Source of the DNA: Candidula unifasciata
Lineage: Eukaryota > Mollusca > Gastropoda > Stylommatophora > Geomitridae
Length of the DNA: 64,000 bases
Direction of reading: 5' to 3'
NCBI GenBank assembly: GCA_905116865.2
Contig: CAJHNH020004668.1
Location: 416,358-480,357 of the forward strand
The translations under genes were made by a program, and so were the position numbers. Within the stretch, counting starts at the first letter, position 1; each line of letters begins with the position of its first letter. Below the pieces are notes generated by a model. The model did no database searches. It was not told where the DNA came from and saw only the letters and a program-made list of their open reading frames with translations. Positions 21,763 through 32,100 of the stretch are shown here, in pieces.

Positions 21763-22439
21763 CTTTTGAATGTAGATTTATGCTAAAACATATTTCCATA
21801 AGGGATCGCTATCCCCATCATCATCACCACCACCATTACCACATTGGCCAGGTAACGGCTGTAGTTGTCGCATACACTTCCCGCCGCCAAAGGAAAATGC
21901 GTTATTTGACTTTTTACTATTATTGTTGATTATTTATTACAAATACGCTACTCGCAGCGAACAGAAACTGTAACTTGCGCTAGCTACCAGTTACTTGTAC
22001 TGTACTTCAAAGCTAGCTGCGCACGCATACTCTTAGCAGCTAAGCGACCATACAAATATCATGTGAATCCAACTAAGGCATACTCCCACGGCCGGATTTA
22101 GACTTGATGAGGCCCTGACTAATATGAAATCCTGAGGCCCCTACCGTTTTAAATTACACCAGTTAATCTAAGCAAACGTTAAAATACATACGCCTTTTAT
22201 ATTTATGGATAATGGAAATATTGTGTCGTTTTATTTTATTTAAAAAAAAATTATAAAAAAATATCTGTGCAAAATCACAGAAATTGTATAATTTTTAAGG
22301 GCACTGGGTTATAGTTTAAACATTTTTAAAATAAATTAGAAATATATATCAGATGAAAGGTGCATTTGTGAAAGAGAAAATGAATCTGTTGAGGCTTGCA
22401 CATTGTGAGCTTATTTAGTATATGCTGGCGTAAAGGGTC
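21763..22439. other. Unassigned AT-rich stretch, possible MITE end
   Basis: GGCCGGATTTAGACTTGATG and AGGCCCTGAC near 22090-22120 look like one terminus of another DNA-transposon MITE, but no matching end was found. The rest is unassigned. Confidence 0.35.
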
Positions 22440-22690
22440 ACTAGCAAGCGGACCAACTGGCAAGCAATGCGCCAACACATGTGGGGTGAAGTACGAACAG
22501 AACGGATAATCGTCAACGCTCTACGGACTGGGCTAGTGGATAATGACGAATCTCTGATACTAATACGATTGCGTGATATGGGAGTAAAGCGTGGTGAATC
22601 TCTTCTATGCTGCCTTCAAGGCCGAGACAGGAGACGTTATATCCAACTTCTCATAGGAACAGTTGGGACCAAAACGCACGAGGGGTAGGC
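22440..22690 (+). mobile_element. RNase H-type LINE C-terminal fragment, left part
   Basis: The translation includes GLVDNDESLILIRLRDMGVK and RRYIQLLIGTVGT, parallel to the LINE piece at 58755-58995. The remainder of the same C-terminus (CTGCATCGGAGGACTTAGCG and GGGAATGCCC) resumes at 23243, so about 550 bp separates the halves. Confidence 0.75.
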
Positions 22691-23242
22691 ATTGCATAGA
22701 ACCTCATCCCATCAGAAGCTCAAGCACCAGGGACCTCTCTCTCAACCTAGCAATCTGTGTCCCTCCATCTTCCGACCTCTCTATAAAATCTCTTGGCACC
22801 TTCTGGCGTTCTAATTTTTTTTTTTATTTTTTTATTTTTGCAATCTATTTTACCTCCTCTGCTTTTTTTTTTAAACGCCTGCGCACGACAAGAGATTGTG
22901 ACAGTCGTCCTGATGAGAGCCCTGTGTGGGACGCTCATTGGCAGGACTGTGTGACTGATGGCTGCCTCGGTGCTCGCACAGATTATCAGTGATTCGCCAG
23001 CGGACAAGACAACCAGATAAATCCAGGAACCAGGACACTTAAAGCCTGCACTGAACATAGGCAACAAAGGAAAAAAAAAACTCAGGTATAATTGCACACC
23101 ACAAAGGAACAGAACCAAAATAAGATAGCAAAGGAACCGTCCTTGATAAAGCAGGTCTTCAGGCGGCTGAAAAAGGACTAAGCTTGGAATTTTTATTTGA
23201 TCTTTTTTATGATATGAACAGTTAGGAAAATTACCTTGAATT
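22691..23242. other. Sequence interrupting a LINE C-terminus, including element F
   Basis: Lies between two halves of one LINE end. Its right part, about 23088-23205, is an element F copy containing AAGATAGCAAAGGAACCGTC and AGGTCTTCAGGCGGCTGAAA. The left part is unassigned. Confidence 0.55.
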
Positions 23243-23310
23243 GGTTGCTGCATCGGAGGACTTAGCGCACATGGGAATGCCCAATGTGAGTGAAGTCGAC
23301 TGTGATAACA
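23243..23310 (+). mobile_element. RNase H-type LINE C-terminal fragment, right part
   Basis: CTGCATCGGAGGACTTAGCG and CATGGGAATGCCCAATGTGA correspond to the C-terminal LLHGRTEHAWGCPMC-like block. The sequence ends in GATAACATAATATAGCATAA, a degenerate simple 3' tail. Confidence 0.65.
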
Positions 23311-23350
23311 TAATATAGCATAACTTATTTAGTTTCTCCAAAAGTCCCGC

Positions 23351-23442
23351 GACTTCAGTTACTCAGTCAGAAGTTTGGAGAAAACCAGTAAATTACTAAA
23401 TATACTGATTTCGTCCAACTTTTGGCTGAGTAACTGAAGTCG
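23351..23442. repeat. Imperfect palindrome
   Basis: The left arm CGACTTCAGTTACTCAGTCA then GAAGTTTGG faces its reverse complement (CCAACTTTTGGCTGAGTAAC then TGAAGTCG). Arms are about 28 bp with three mismatches, and the spacer is about 35 bp. Confidence 0.8.
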
Positions 23443-23625
23443 TTAAGACTGTTTTAACCCTTTCAGTGCCGGGTGGTTGTTACTTTAAAAAGGCGTTATC
23501 TCTCAAAGTTGTGCACCCTGTATCAACCATCCTTGTATCTCGACGAGTTAAATGTAATCTACATGACAGAAACGGTTAAAGCAGCAAGTGAAATAGAACA
23601 GGTTTATTTAACAAAAATAAAACAT

Positions 23626-23851
23626 AGCCTCCGTAGCTTAGGCGTCAATGCACTTCGTAATTCCGAGATGGCGGGATCGGTACCAGCTGCAAGCGATTTG
23701 GCTGCAGACCGCCCGGTGCTGGTGTCAACAGTGGTATCGATCTTTCAGAATGCAGTGACAGACTACAGAACGTTAATTTGTCTAGTTAAAATCACAAACA
23801 GCAAACAAATGCTAGGGTTGGTTCTGCAACAAACTGTAAAGCACATGCAAC
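23626..23851 (+). mobile_element. SINE-A copy, diverged
   Basis: The head CCGTAGCTTAGGCGTCAATG, a box B-like GGGATCGGTACC, GTGTCAACAGTGGTATCGAT and GGTTGGTTCTGCAACAAACT are in the family order. A 19-bp ending word GCAACAAACTGTAAAGCACA is then repeated twice. Confidence 0.75.
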
Positions 23852-23946
23852 AAACTGTAAATCACATGCAACAAACTATCTATTGTGAAAGAATACTAGA
23901 ATAAATTAAAAAATAAACGCTTTCTGCAAAAGAACGAAACAACATA

Positions 23947-24640
23947 TGCATGGCACTCATCATCATCAGGTGCCCCGCCGAGTGGCGTTGGCGATCATGC
24001 CTCTCCACAGTCCGCGATCTCCTGCAGCATGTATCAGTTCATGTGCTGATACACCTCCATGTCATGCAACAAGAATCTTCTCTCGTTGTCTACTTCTGTC
24101 CCTTCTTCAACAGATCTTTCCAGTGGTCACAATATGTTAAATTTTTCCTCTTCTCATAAAATGGCCGAAAAATGATGACTGTCTCCTTCTGATGTCTGTG
24201 ATAAGTTGTCTTCGGACTTCCGCCTGTTTCAAAACCTCTTAGTTTGTCTTTTTGGCTGCCCAAGGTAGTTTAAACATTCTTCAGTAAAACCGCATCTCTG
24301 AGGCTCCAAGAAATTATTTAGCCTGCCTACCGATTGTCCAGGACTCACAGCCATATGTCATAACTGGATGTATGTAGCAAGCAAGAATACTTTTTCTAAC
24401 CTTCAATGATAGAGATATATTGCATAAGATGTTCTTCATTTTATAAAATGCAGTAGTTGCCTGTTCTGTTTCTTATCTCAGTAATACATCTTCCATCTGA
24501 TGTTATACATGTGCCCAGATATTTACATTTCTGTACTTGTCCCAAAATAAAACCATTGACTGTTTTTACACATTTAGGAATAATTATTGTTTTTATATAC
24601 CACCATTACTTCGATCTTTCCATTATTCAAACTGAGGCCC
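23947..24640 (-). pseudogene. LINE 3' region (endonuclease/RT type)
   Basis: On the minus strand, translation with frame changes gives a YGCESWTIGRQ-like block (from 24330-24365), a region rich in RRQLITDIRRRQS, then LLIHAAGDRGLW-like and NATRRGT-like ends, with an ATCATCATCA tail at 23957-23967. It extends the fragment seen at 14045-14350 further upstream. Stops and frameshifts throughout. Confidence 0.8.
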
Positions 24641-24828
24641 ATTCTTCCACATACAGGGTACTAAAAGACTAATTAACAGTTGTTTCAAATGTTTTCAATT
24701 TGATTTTACTTACATCGTAAAAAAGACAATCAAACATAAGATAAACATGGCATCCTTTTGCACTTCACAGATCAGACGACTAAGACAAACTAAAATAATG
24801 ATCAGGACACCGCAGTTGTGAAGGGGAT
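24641..24828 (+). promoter_or_regulatory. Upstream region of the RING gene; possible 5' UTR acceptor
   Basis: The sequence is AT-rich. TTTTGCACTTCACAG ending near 24770 resembles a 3' splice site, so the coding exon could be preceded by a non-coding exon. An in-frame TGA at 24799-24801 stops any further N-terminal extension. No clear TATA box was seen. Confidence 0.35.
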
Positions 24829-25101
24829 ATGAAACAAACCATGGAGACAGTAACTTCTGCTACAGACACTCAGAGTTCAACGTCAAACCTGCTCTTCTGC
24901 CGAGCATGCCAATCCGTGTACCAACAGCCCAAGTTATTGCCGTGCCTACACAGTTTCTGCAGGCCTTGCCTTGTCCACGCTGTGACGAATGGGTCGGATG
25001 GATCATTCATCGTCTGTCCACTGTGCTCGCACAAAAGCCAACTTCCTGCCATTGGTGTGGTTGGGGTCCCGGATAATTTGTTTCTCAACCGGATGTGCCA
25101 G
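24829..25101 (+). CDS. RING-finger coiled-coil protein, coding exon 1 (RING domain)
   Basis: This exon encodes 91 residues with a complete C3HC4 RING finger: C24, C27, C39, H41, C44, C47, C63 and C66. The CPCLHSFCRPC-style core and the downstream PDNLFLNRM are typical of TRIM-type RING E3 ubiquitin ligases. The RING binds two zinc ions and recruits E2~ubiquitin (family knowledge). The start ATG at 24829 has an in-frame TGA 27 bp upstream. A second ATG four codons later has a comparable context. The exon ends ATGTGCCAG before GTATGT at 25102, a strong donor in phase 0, and the next large exon starts at 29141 in the same phase. No B-box exon was found in the intervening 4.0 kb. No paralogue or gene name is recognised. 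Confidence 0.87.
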
Positions 25102-25372
25102 GTATGTATCCTGTTCTTCTTTCTGCCATCTCGCAGCTAGAGAACATTTCACCAAATATCTGAGACCAAGCCGTTGTACCATTTCCTATCATTTCCTTAT
25201 AATCATGGCTTCTTTTTTTTTTTTTTTTCTGAAAGTAGTACAGACACCTTTGATTTAGACATAATTTTGTCACGCAACTATAATAGACAATTGGTGGTGA
25301 GTACGCCAAACCTTTTTTGTCTATAAAATAATTCCTGTTCTAATGTTCATAAAGTTATTTGTTGCTGTGATC

Positions 25373-27300
25373 AGATCTTGGTGCTGTTCATGCACAAGTT
25401 ACCTCCTGTGTTCAGGTCTGTCTGTGTGTGCATGCCTGCTCGCAAACTTTTCAAGCATCAGTTTTCTCAATGTGTTCACATCTTGTTTGCTGTTTGCACC
25501 AGTTTTCTCTAATGTTCTGATCTTTTTTGCTATTTGTGCTCTAATTCCCCCTCCCCCTCTGTTCAGATCTTGTTGCTGTTCATGCACCAGTTTTCTCCAG
25601 TGTTCAGATCTTGTTGCTGTTCATGCACCAGTTTTCTCCAGTGTTCAGATCTTGTTGCTGTTCATGCACCAGTTTTCTCCAGTGTTCAGATCTTAGTGCT
25701 GTTCATGCACCAGTTTTCTCCAGTGTTCAGATCTTAGTGCTGTTCATGCACCAGTTTTCTCCAGTGTTCAGATCTTAGTGCTGTTCATGCACCAGTTTTC
25801 TCCAGTGTTCAGATCTTAGTGCTGTTTATGCACCAGTTTTCTCCAGTGTTCAGATCTTGTTGCTGTTCATGCACCAGTTTTCTCCAGTGTTCAGATCTTA
25901 GTGCTGTTCATGCACCAGTTTTCTCCAGTGTTCAGATCTTGTTGCTGTTTATGCACCAGTTTTCTCCAGTGTTCAGATCTTGTTGCTGTTCATGCACCAG
26001 TTTTCTCCAGTGTTCAGATCTTGTTGCTGTTCATGCACCAGTTTTCTCCAGTGTTCAGATCTTAGTGCTGTTCATGCACCAGTTTTCTCCAGTGTTCAGA
26101 TCTTGCTGTTGTTCATGTACCAGTTTTCTCCAGTGTTCAGATCTTAGTGCTGTTCATGCACCAGTTTTCTCCAGTGTTCAGATCTTGTTGCTGTTCATGC
26201 ACCAGTTTTCTCCAGTGTTCAGATCTTGTTGCTGTTCATGCACCAGTTTTCTCCAGTGTTCAGATCTTAGTGCTGTTCATGCACCAGTTTTCTCCAGTGT
26301 TCAGATCTTGTTGCTGTTCATGCACCAGTTTTCTCCAGTGTTCAGATCTTGTTGCTGTTTATGCACCAGTTTTCTCCAGTGTTCAGATCTTGTTGCTGTT
26401 CATGCACCAGTTTTCTCCAGTGTTCAGATCTTGTTGCTGTTCATGCACCAGTTTTCTCCAGTGTTCAGATCTTAGTGCTGTTCATGCACCAGTTTTCTCC
26501 AGTGTTCAGATCTTGCTGTTGTTCATGTACCAGTTTTCTCCAGTGTTCAGATCTTAGTGCTGTTCATGCACCAGTTTTCTCCAGTGTTCAGATCTTGTTG
26601 CTGTTCATGCACCAGTTTTCTCCAGTGTTCAGATCTTGTTGCTGTTCATGCACCAGTTTTCTCCAGTGTTCAGATCTTAGTGCTGTTCATGCACCAGTTT
26701 TCTCCAGTGTTCAGATCTTGTTGCTGTTCATGCACCAGTTTTCTCCAGTGTTCAGATCTTGTTGCTGTTCATGCACCAGTTTTCTCTAGTGTTCAGATCT
26801 TGTTGCTGTTCATGCACCAGTTTTCTCCAGTGTTCAGATCTTAGTGCTGTTCATGCACCAGTTTTCTCCAGTGTTCAGATCTTGTTGCTGTTCATGCACC
26901 AGTCTTCTCCAGTGTTCAGATCTTAGGGCTGTTTATGCACCAGTTTTCTCCAGTGTTCAGATCTTGTTGCTGTTCATGCACCAGTCTTCTCCAGTGTTCA
27001 GATCTTAGGGCTGTTTATGCACCAGTTTTCTCCAGTGTTCAGATCTTAGTGCTGTTTATGAACTAGTTTTCTCCAGTGTTCAGATCTTAGTGCTCTTCGT
27101 GCACCAGTTTTCTCCAGTGTTCTGATCTTAGTGCTGTTCATGCACAAGTTTTCTCCAGTGCTCTGATCTTAGTGCTGTTTATGCACCAGTTTTCTCCAGT
27201 GTTCAGATCTTAAAGCTGTTCGTGCTCTGCTTTTTTTTTTTTTCTTTCCAGTTTTTAGATATTAGTGCTGTTCATGCATCAGTTTTCTTCTCTGTAAAGG
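25373..27300. repeat. 41-bp minisatellite in the RING-gene intron, about 40 regular copies
   Basis: The unit is CAGATCTTGTTGCTGTTCAT followed by GCACCAGTTTTCTCCAGTGTT. The core at 25561-27215 is almost perfect, and edges decay. Variants TTAGTGCTG and TTGTTGCTG alternate. A rare variant, CTTGCTGTTGTTCATGTACC, occurs at 26102 and again exactly 410 bp (10 units) later, showing block duplication. Cys/Ser-rich ORFs across it repeat every 41 residues and are frame by-products. Confidence 0.97.
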
Positions 27301-27428
27301 TCTTGTAGAATGGCATACAGTCAAATTTTTCAGTGCTCTAAAAAAAAAAAAGTCAGCATTCCTACAATTTATCTCTAACTAACTATATGATAGAGAGCAT
27401 TTGTAGCACATGTAGAGAGCATATGTAG

Positions 27429-27743
27429 GTGTGTTATGATGTCTTCTTCTTTTCTGTACTCCTGGAATGCCTCAGAGCAGGAAAAGATCTCTGGAACGGT
27501 CCCTTTTGTTTTATTCTTATAAAGTACTTATTAGTGTCTCTGATATTTCTGTGGTCCACTTTTTTGCATGGTCGACCTTTGGATCTCTTACCACTGTATC
27601 TGTATATATATAACAATACTCTTTCTGGTACCCTGCCGGATGCCAATCTTGTTACATGGCTAAACCATTTGGTTTGTTATTATGTCAGTTCTATTAATAA
27701 ACTGTGTGTATTTTCCATGATGATGATGATGATGACTGAATAA
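27429..27743 (-). mobile_element. Possible LINE 3' fragment with (GAT)n tail
   Basis: Minus-strand reading gives GRPCKKVDHRNIRDTNKYF, reminiscent of the GRPxxRWxDNI block at LINE C-termini. A GATGATGATGATGATGA run lies at about 27718-27735. The ATG run is at the far end relative to this orientation, so the assignment is weak. Confidence 0.35.
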
Positions 27744-27754
27744 CCTTGGTCACT

Positions 27755-28420
27755 CAATGAGACGATGGTTGTTTGTTTTGTAGAAACAAGAAGAATCTGT
27801 TCAAAAAGATATGTTAGTCAACTAAAAGCTGCCATGGTAACACATACATTGAAACATTGTATATTTCATTAAAGGGACTCATTATATTGTATGTTATATT
27901 GATTTATTTATGTAGCATGTACCTGACACTCATTGAGAAGATGGTTGTCTGTTTAACAGAAGTCTCCAGTGAGAAGATAGCTGTCTGTTTAACAGAAGTC
28001 TCCAGTGAGAAGATGGCTGTCTGTTTAACAGAAGTCTCCAGTGAGAAGATGGTTTTCTGTTTAACAGAAGTCTCCAGTGAGAAGATGGTTGTCTGTTTAA
28101 TAGAAGTCTCCAGTGAGAAGATGGTTGTCTGTTTAATAGAAGTCTCCAGTGAGAAGATGGTTGTCTGTTTAACAGAAGTCTCCAGTGAGAAGATAGCTGT
28201 CTGTTTAACAGAAGTCTCCAGTGAGAAGATGGTTGTCTGTTTAATAGAAGTCTCCAGTGAGAAGATGGTTGTCTGTTTAATAGAAGTCTCCAGTGAGAAG
28301 ATGGTTGTCTGTTTAACAGAAGTCTCCAGTGAGAAGATGGTTGTCTTTTTAACAGAAGTCTCCAGTGAGAAGATGGTTGCCTGTTTTAAAGAAGTCAGAA
28401 GAATCTCTTGCTGTTAAAAA
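27755..28420. repeat. 36-bp minisatellite in the RING-gene intron, about 12 copies
   Basis: The unit is GAGAAGATGGTTGTCTGTTT followed by AACAGAAGTCTCCAGT. The regular core is 27935-28380. Diverged flanks at about 27755-27880 and 28365-28475 resemble each other over roughly 100 bp, so a longer duplicated segment gave rise to the array. The 36-bp period keeps a 12-residue reading open (EKMVVCLTEVSS) for 186 codons, but I see no evidence that it is an exon. Confidence 0.93.
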
Positions 28421-28544
28421 CATATTTTAATCAGTTACTATGCTAACATCTAGATTGAAACATAGTAAAATGTAAAAGATCCTTTTCGTACCAATGACAC
28501 GCATGGCAAATGATGAGCGACATTTGACTCCACCACGACTGCAC

Positions 28545-28690
28545 AACGAGGTATTACACCCACTGACACAAAGTGCCACCATTCAGATGAGAAGAATTCC
28601 CCCGGCACAAATCACAGAAATCCCCTTCAATCGTTTGGTTAAATTAGGGCCTTCCACTGACAGAGGGAGTGGGGCTTTGAAATAACAAAG
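28545..28690 (+). mobile_element. Element E copy
   Basis: Begins near CACCCACTGACACAAAGTGCC and ends GGAGTGGGGCTTTGAAATAA. Two further copies at 46395 and 46615 share GACACAAAGTGCCACCAT and GGGGCTT near the end. An uncharacterised short dispersed repeat without a recognised tRNA head. Confidence 0.65.
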
Positions 28691-28744
28691 TATTGTGTCA
28701 CATATCAAGAATTATCATATTATTTTTTTTTTGGTTATATACCA

Positions 28745-28935
28745 GTCATCCCTTGATGTGTCATAGAGTGAACATCGTGCCAGCCGCCTTTATTTCCTAG
28801 GACTGTTCCTCCTAAACATTTTAGGCTAAATCAAGCTGGTAGCTAAGGAAAATTCAACTCAGTGTAGACTAGAACCCAAAACCTTCAAACCGGCGTGCAC
28901 AACAAATAGTTGCTTCACCACTGCAGCTCCAATGT
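28745..28935 (-). mobile_element. SINE-C copy, diverged, inside the RING-gene intron
   Basis: The plus strand shows CATCGTGCCAGCCGCCTTTA then a diverged body. On the minus strand the head has a box B-like GGTTTTGGGTTCTAGTC and a box A-like CTGCAGTGGTGAAGCAA. It ends about 200 bp before the large exon. Confidence 0.55.
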
Positions 28936-29140
28936 TGAAATACAAGACTGTGTTTTTTTTCAATTAAGCTATAATGATGTTTTGTAGGGCTTCATGTTAA
29001 ATATATTTATTTCTGTAGTTTGCACTTAACATATACAATGCGATAAATCGTGCAATTTATCATTTGTATCTTAAATATTCTAATCTTCTGTTTACTGGCA
29101 TACATGTACAAATAACAATTTATCTTTTGTATTTCTTCAG

Positions 29141-32100
29141 GAATACTTAACTGAAGTCCAGAATCACCTTGTGTCCAGATCTCTGAATCATTTAAACCCG
29201 CGAAGGTCACTGGAACTGTCTGCATCCAGCACGGATGTTGGCAGTGCACCACTTGTTCGGAAGTATACACCCTTGTCTAATTTTCGGTCACAGTTCAGAA
29301 CTCCAGAATTTAGCCAGCCAGTTGAAGATGAAGATACAGTTGCTGAGCAAAGTCCGGCATCTGGTCAGCCATTTGATAGGGGTTTACCAGCTGGCCGGTC
29401 AACAGTGAATGCTTTAGAAGCCATTCGTAACATGAACAAGCTGCAGACTAAAGTAATGAGTTTACAGGGAGAAGCACTTCGTGTCACATATGCCATTGAC
29501 GAGGTGAATCAATCCATGGTTGACTGGTACCAGCACAAGGAGGACTTGAAGAAGGCAGTTGAGAGAAGGACCACGCAGTTTCAGTTTTATCTTAAACGCA
29601 TGGAGCATCAGCTGATATCGCAGATTGACAGCAAACAGACTGATGATCTTTTCTATACAGAAACTGATAAGGCTAAGGCAGAACTAAAGAAAATTCTCAA
29701 CAACATCTTGCATGAGGTGAATGTGCTCAAGAACATCCAGGAGCTTGGCAAAGATGCTGAAATCAATTCTTTGAGCCCCATTCTCCTGGGAAGTTCTGTT
29801 GGCATGGCAGAGGTAGCTCTCAAAAAGCTGCACTTTGATCTAGAGGTTCCAAATACAACCATTGAGGAAATAGTTGGTGATAATTTTGGAGTTATCCGAT
29901 TTAACTCAGAAGAGAGTAAAGTTTTTGTTCCAGAAGTTTCTGACTTGGGTGATTTTTCTGTAGGAAATGTGACACAGCTTCTAGCAGGCACAGTAAATGT
30001 AGCTGGTAATGTTGAAAGCAAAGGTAATTTTGTAAAGGAAAATGAAGAACCAGAGAATGTTCCTACAGGCAAGACTCCAGCGCGGAGATCAGCTGACAGA
30101 AGATCTAGAAGACACAACACTGATCTTGGGTTAGACAAGCCCGATGTCAAAGAATTCTTGGCTCAGTTCCAAAATGCTAGAGAAAATTTGAGAGCTAGAA
30201 GGAAGGAAATTCTGGAACGTGGCAGACAGGCTAGTGAAGATGCCTTGCCTCTCGGGGATGAAATTTATAGGCGGCCCAGGTCTACATCAAGAACAGGTAG
30301 AGTTCAGTCTGTAGACAGAGCTGGTTTGCCTGTGTCTTCAAAGAGAAGAGCAACATTACCTAGCGGTTTAACATTGCAGGAAGTGAAGTCCCTGAACACA
30401 GCTGAACCTGAAACATTGTCTCCAACCCTTCAGGAAGAGGTTTCCCCCAACGGGTATGACCCCACTGAAAAGATTCAGCATGGACTTGAGGGTGACCTTT
30501 CCATCGGTGGACTGGGACAAGAAGATCAGTTTTCTCTCCGCAAAAAGCTTCAAATTTCGACTTATCATCAAAGAACCCTTGTCAAACAAAGTTCAGACCC
30601 ACGCTACACAAGAGAATCCCCAACATCTCCAGAGGAGGTTCCTAGTTCTGAAAGGCTGTACTCAGGCCATTCACAGTCTCTCATTGAAGAATTACGAAAC
30701 AGAAGATTCTCCAACCCTAGCAATACTATTTTTGAGCGACGGTTTTCTGACCAGTTAAACCCCCTGCCCCTAGAAGAGACTGATGACTCGCTTCAGTATG
30801 ACAGAGCTACAACAAGGCCGGTGAGACGCGCTTTTAGCGGTGCAGCAGACAGAAAAGCCAAAATAGATTTCCTCAGAGAAAACTGGCAAAAACGAAAAGA
30901 GATCCTCATTCAGAGTGAAGGATTTGTAAGTCCTGACACAACTAAACAAGTGGTCAAGCCTCCATCACAAGTGCATCTAGCTGAAGAAAAAGATGACTCT
31001 AAAGTCACAATGCCAGAAACTGTAGAGGCAACAGGACAAGACAATCCATCACCGCCACCAGTATCCTCTTCTGATCCCAAGTTTGAAAGCATGCATGCTA
31101 TCAGGAGTCGGGTAGCACAGTATAGAACTGAACTCACAAAGAATAATATCACAGATGAACAGGAAGTTAAAGCAAAGACACCAGATTCTCCAAGCTCACC
31201 AATTTCTGAACATTTCAGATTTGATCTTCCAAGACAGAAATACATAAGTCAGACTCAGTTATCCCCAGTACTGAAATCTCCAGAAGCAATATCTCCTGCC
31301 AGTCAAACAGTGCCATCAACCAATGAAAGAGTTTCTCCTCCCATTCAGCCAGTTTCCCATAGCCTGACCAATCAAACAGCATTAGGTATCCCTGCCCAGC
31401 AGTTAAAATCTCAGATCTCTACCACTCAAACAGCCTCTGAAATCCCAACTGATCTGAGAAACTCTCATCTCTACACCAGTCAGACAGCATCTGAAAGATC
31501 CACCAATGAGACACCATCAGTGACCACATATAAAACATCGATCTCCACCAATGATGTAAATTCTCAGATCCCTATCAATCACCATGTTCCTAATGTAACA
31601 ACAGCTTCTGCAAACATTCAAGAAAAGCCATCAGTTTCAACACTTCCTTTCCAAACAAGATTAATAACAGCAACAACTGCAACACCAGTGACAAGAGTCA
31701 CACCAGTAACATCAGCAACACTGAAAACAGAAACATCAGTAATAACAGAAACACCAGTAACAACAGAAACACCAGTAATGACAGAAATAACAGTAACAAC
31801 AGAAACAATACTAGTAACAACAACAACACCTACCTATAGTAGGTACTCCAAATACCAGTTCAAAAAGGTGGAATCCCTTGACATAGCCTCGATGATTGCA
31901 GCCATGTATAGTGGCAATGAGAAAAAGATCATCCACATTGATGAACAACCCCCAAAGACAACCTCGTACACGCAGTCTACAATAACAGACACTGCTAGCA
32001 TCGCTACAGGGAATACATTACCCACAGAAAGTAGCAGAGCTGTGGAACCCACCAGTCCCACAGCCACAAGGTTAACATCTGCACCATCCAGATATGCCTC

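Noticed and set aside
25343..26844. Cys/Ser-rich repeat ORFs (CSCTSFLQCSDL-type)
   Set aside because: All frames of the 41-bp minisatellite are open. The periodicity follows the DNA unit, not codons, and the array lies between two exons.
25102..29140. Hidden B-box exon of a TRIM gene
   Set aside because: I looked for Cys/His-rich short readings with splice sites and found none. A candidate near 27784-27835 hits a stop in the required phase.
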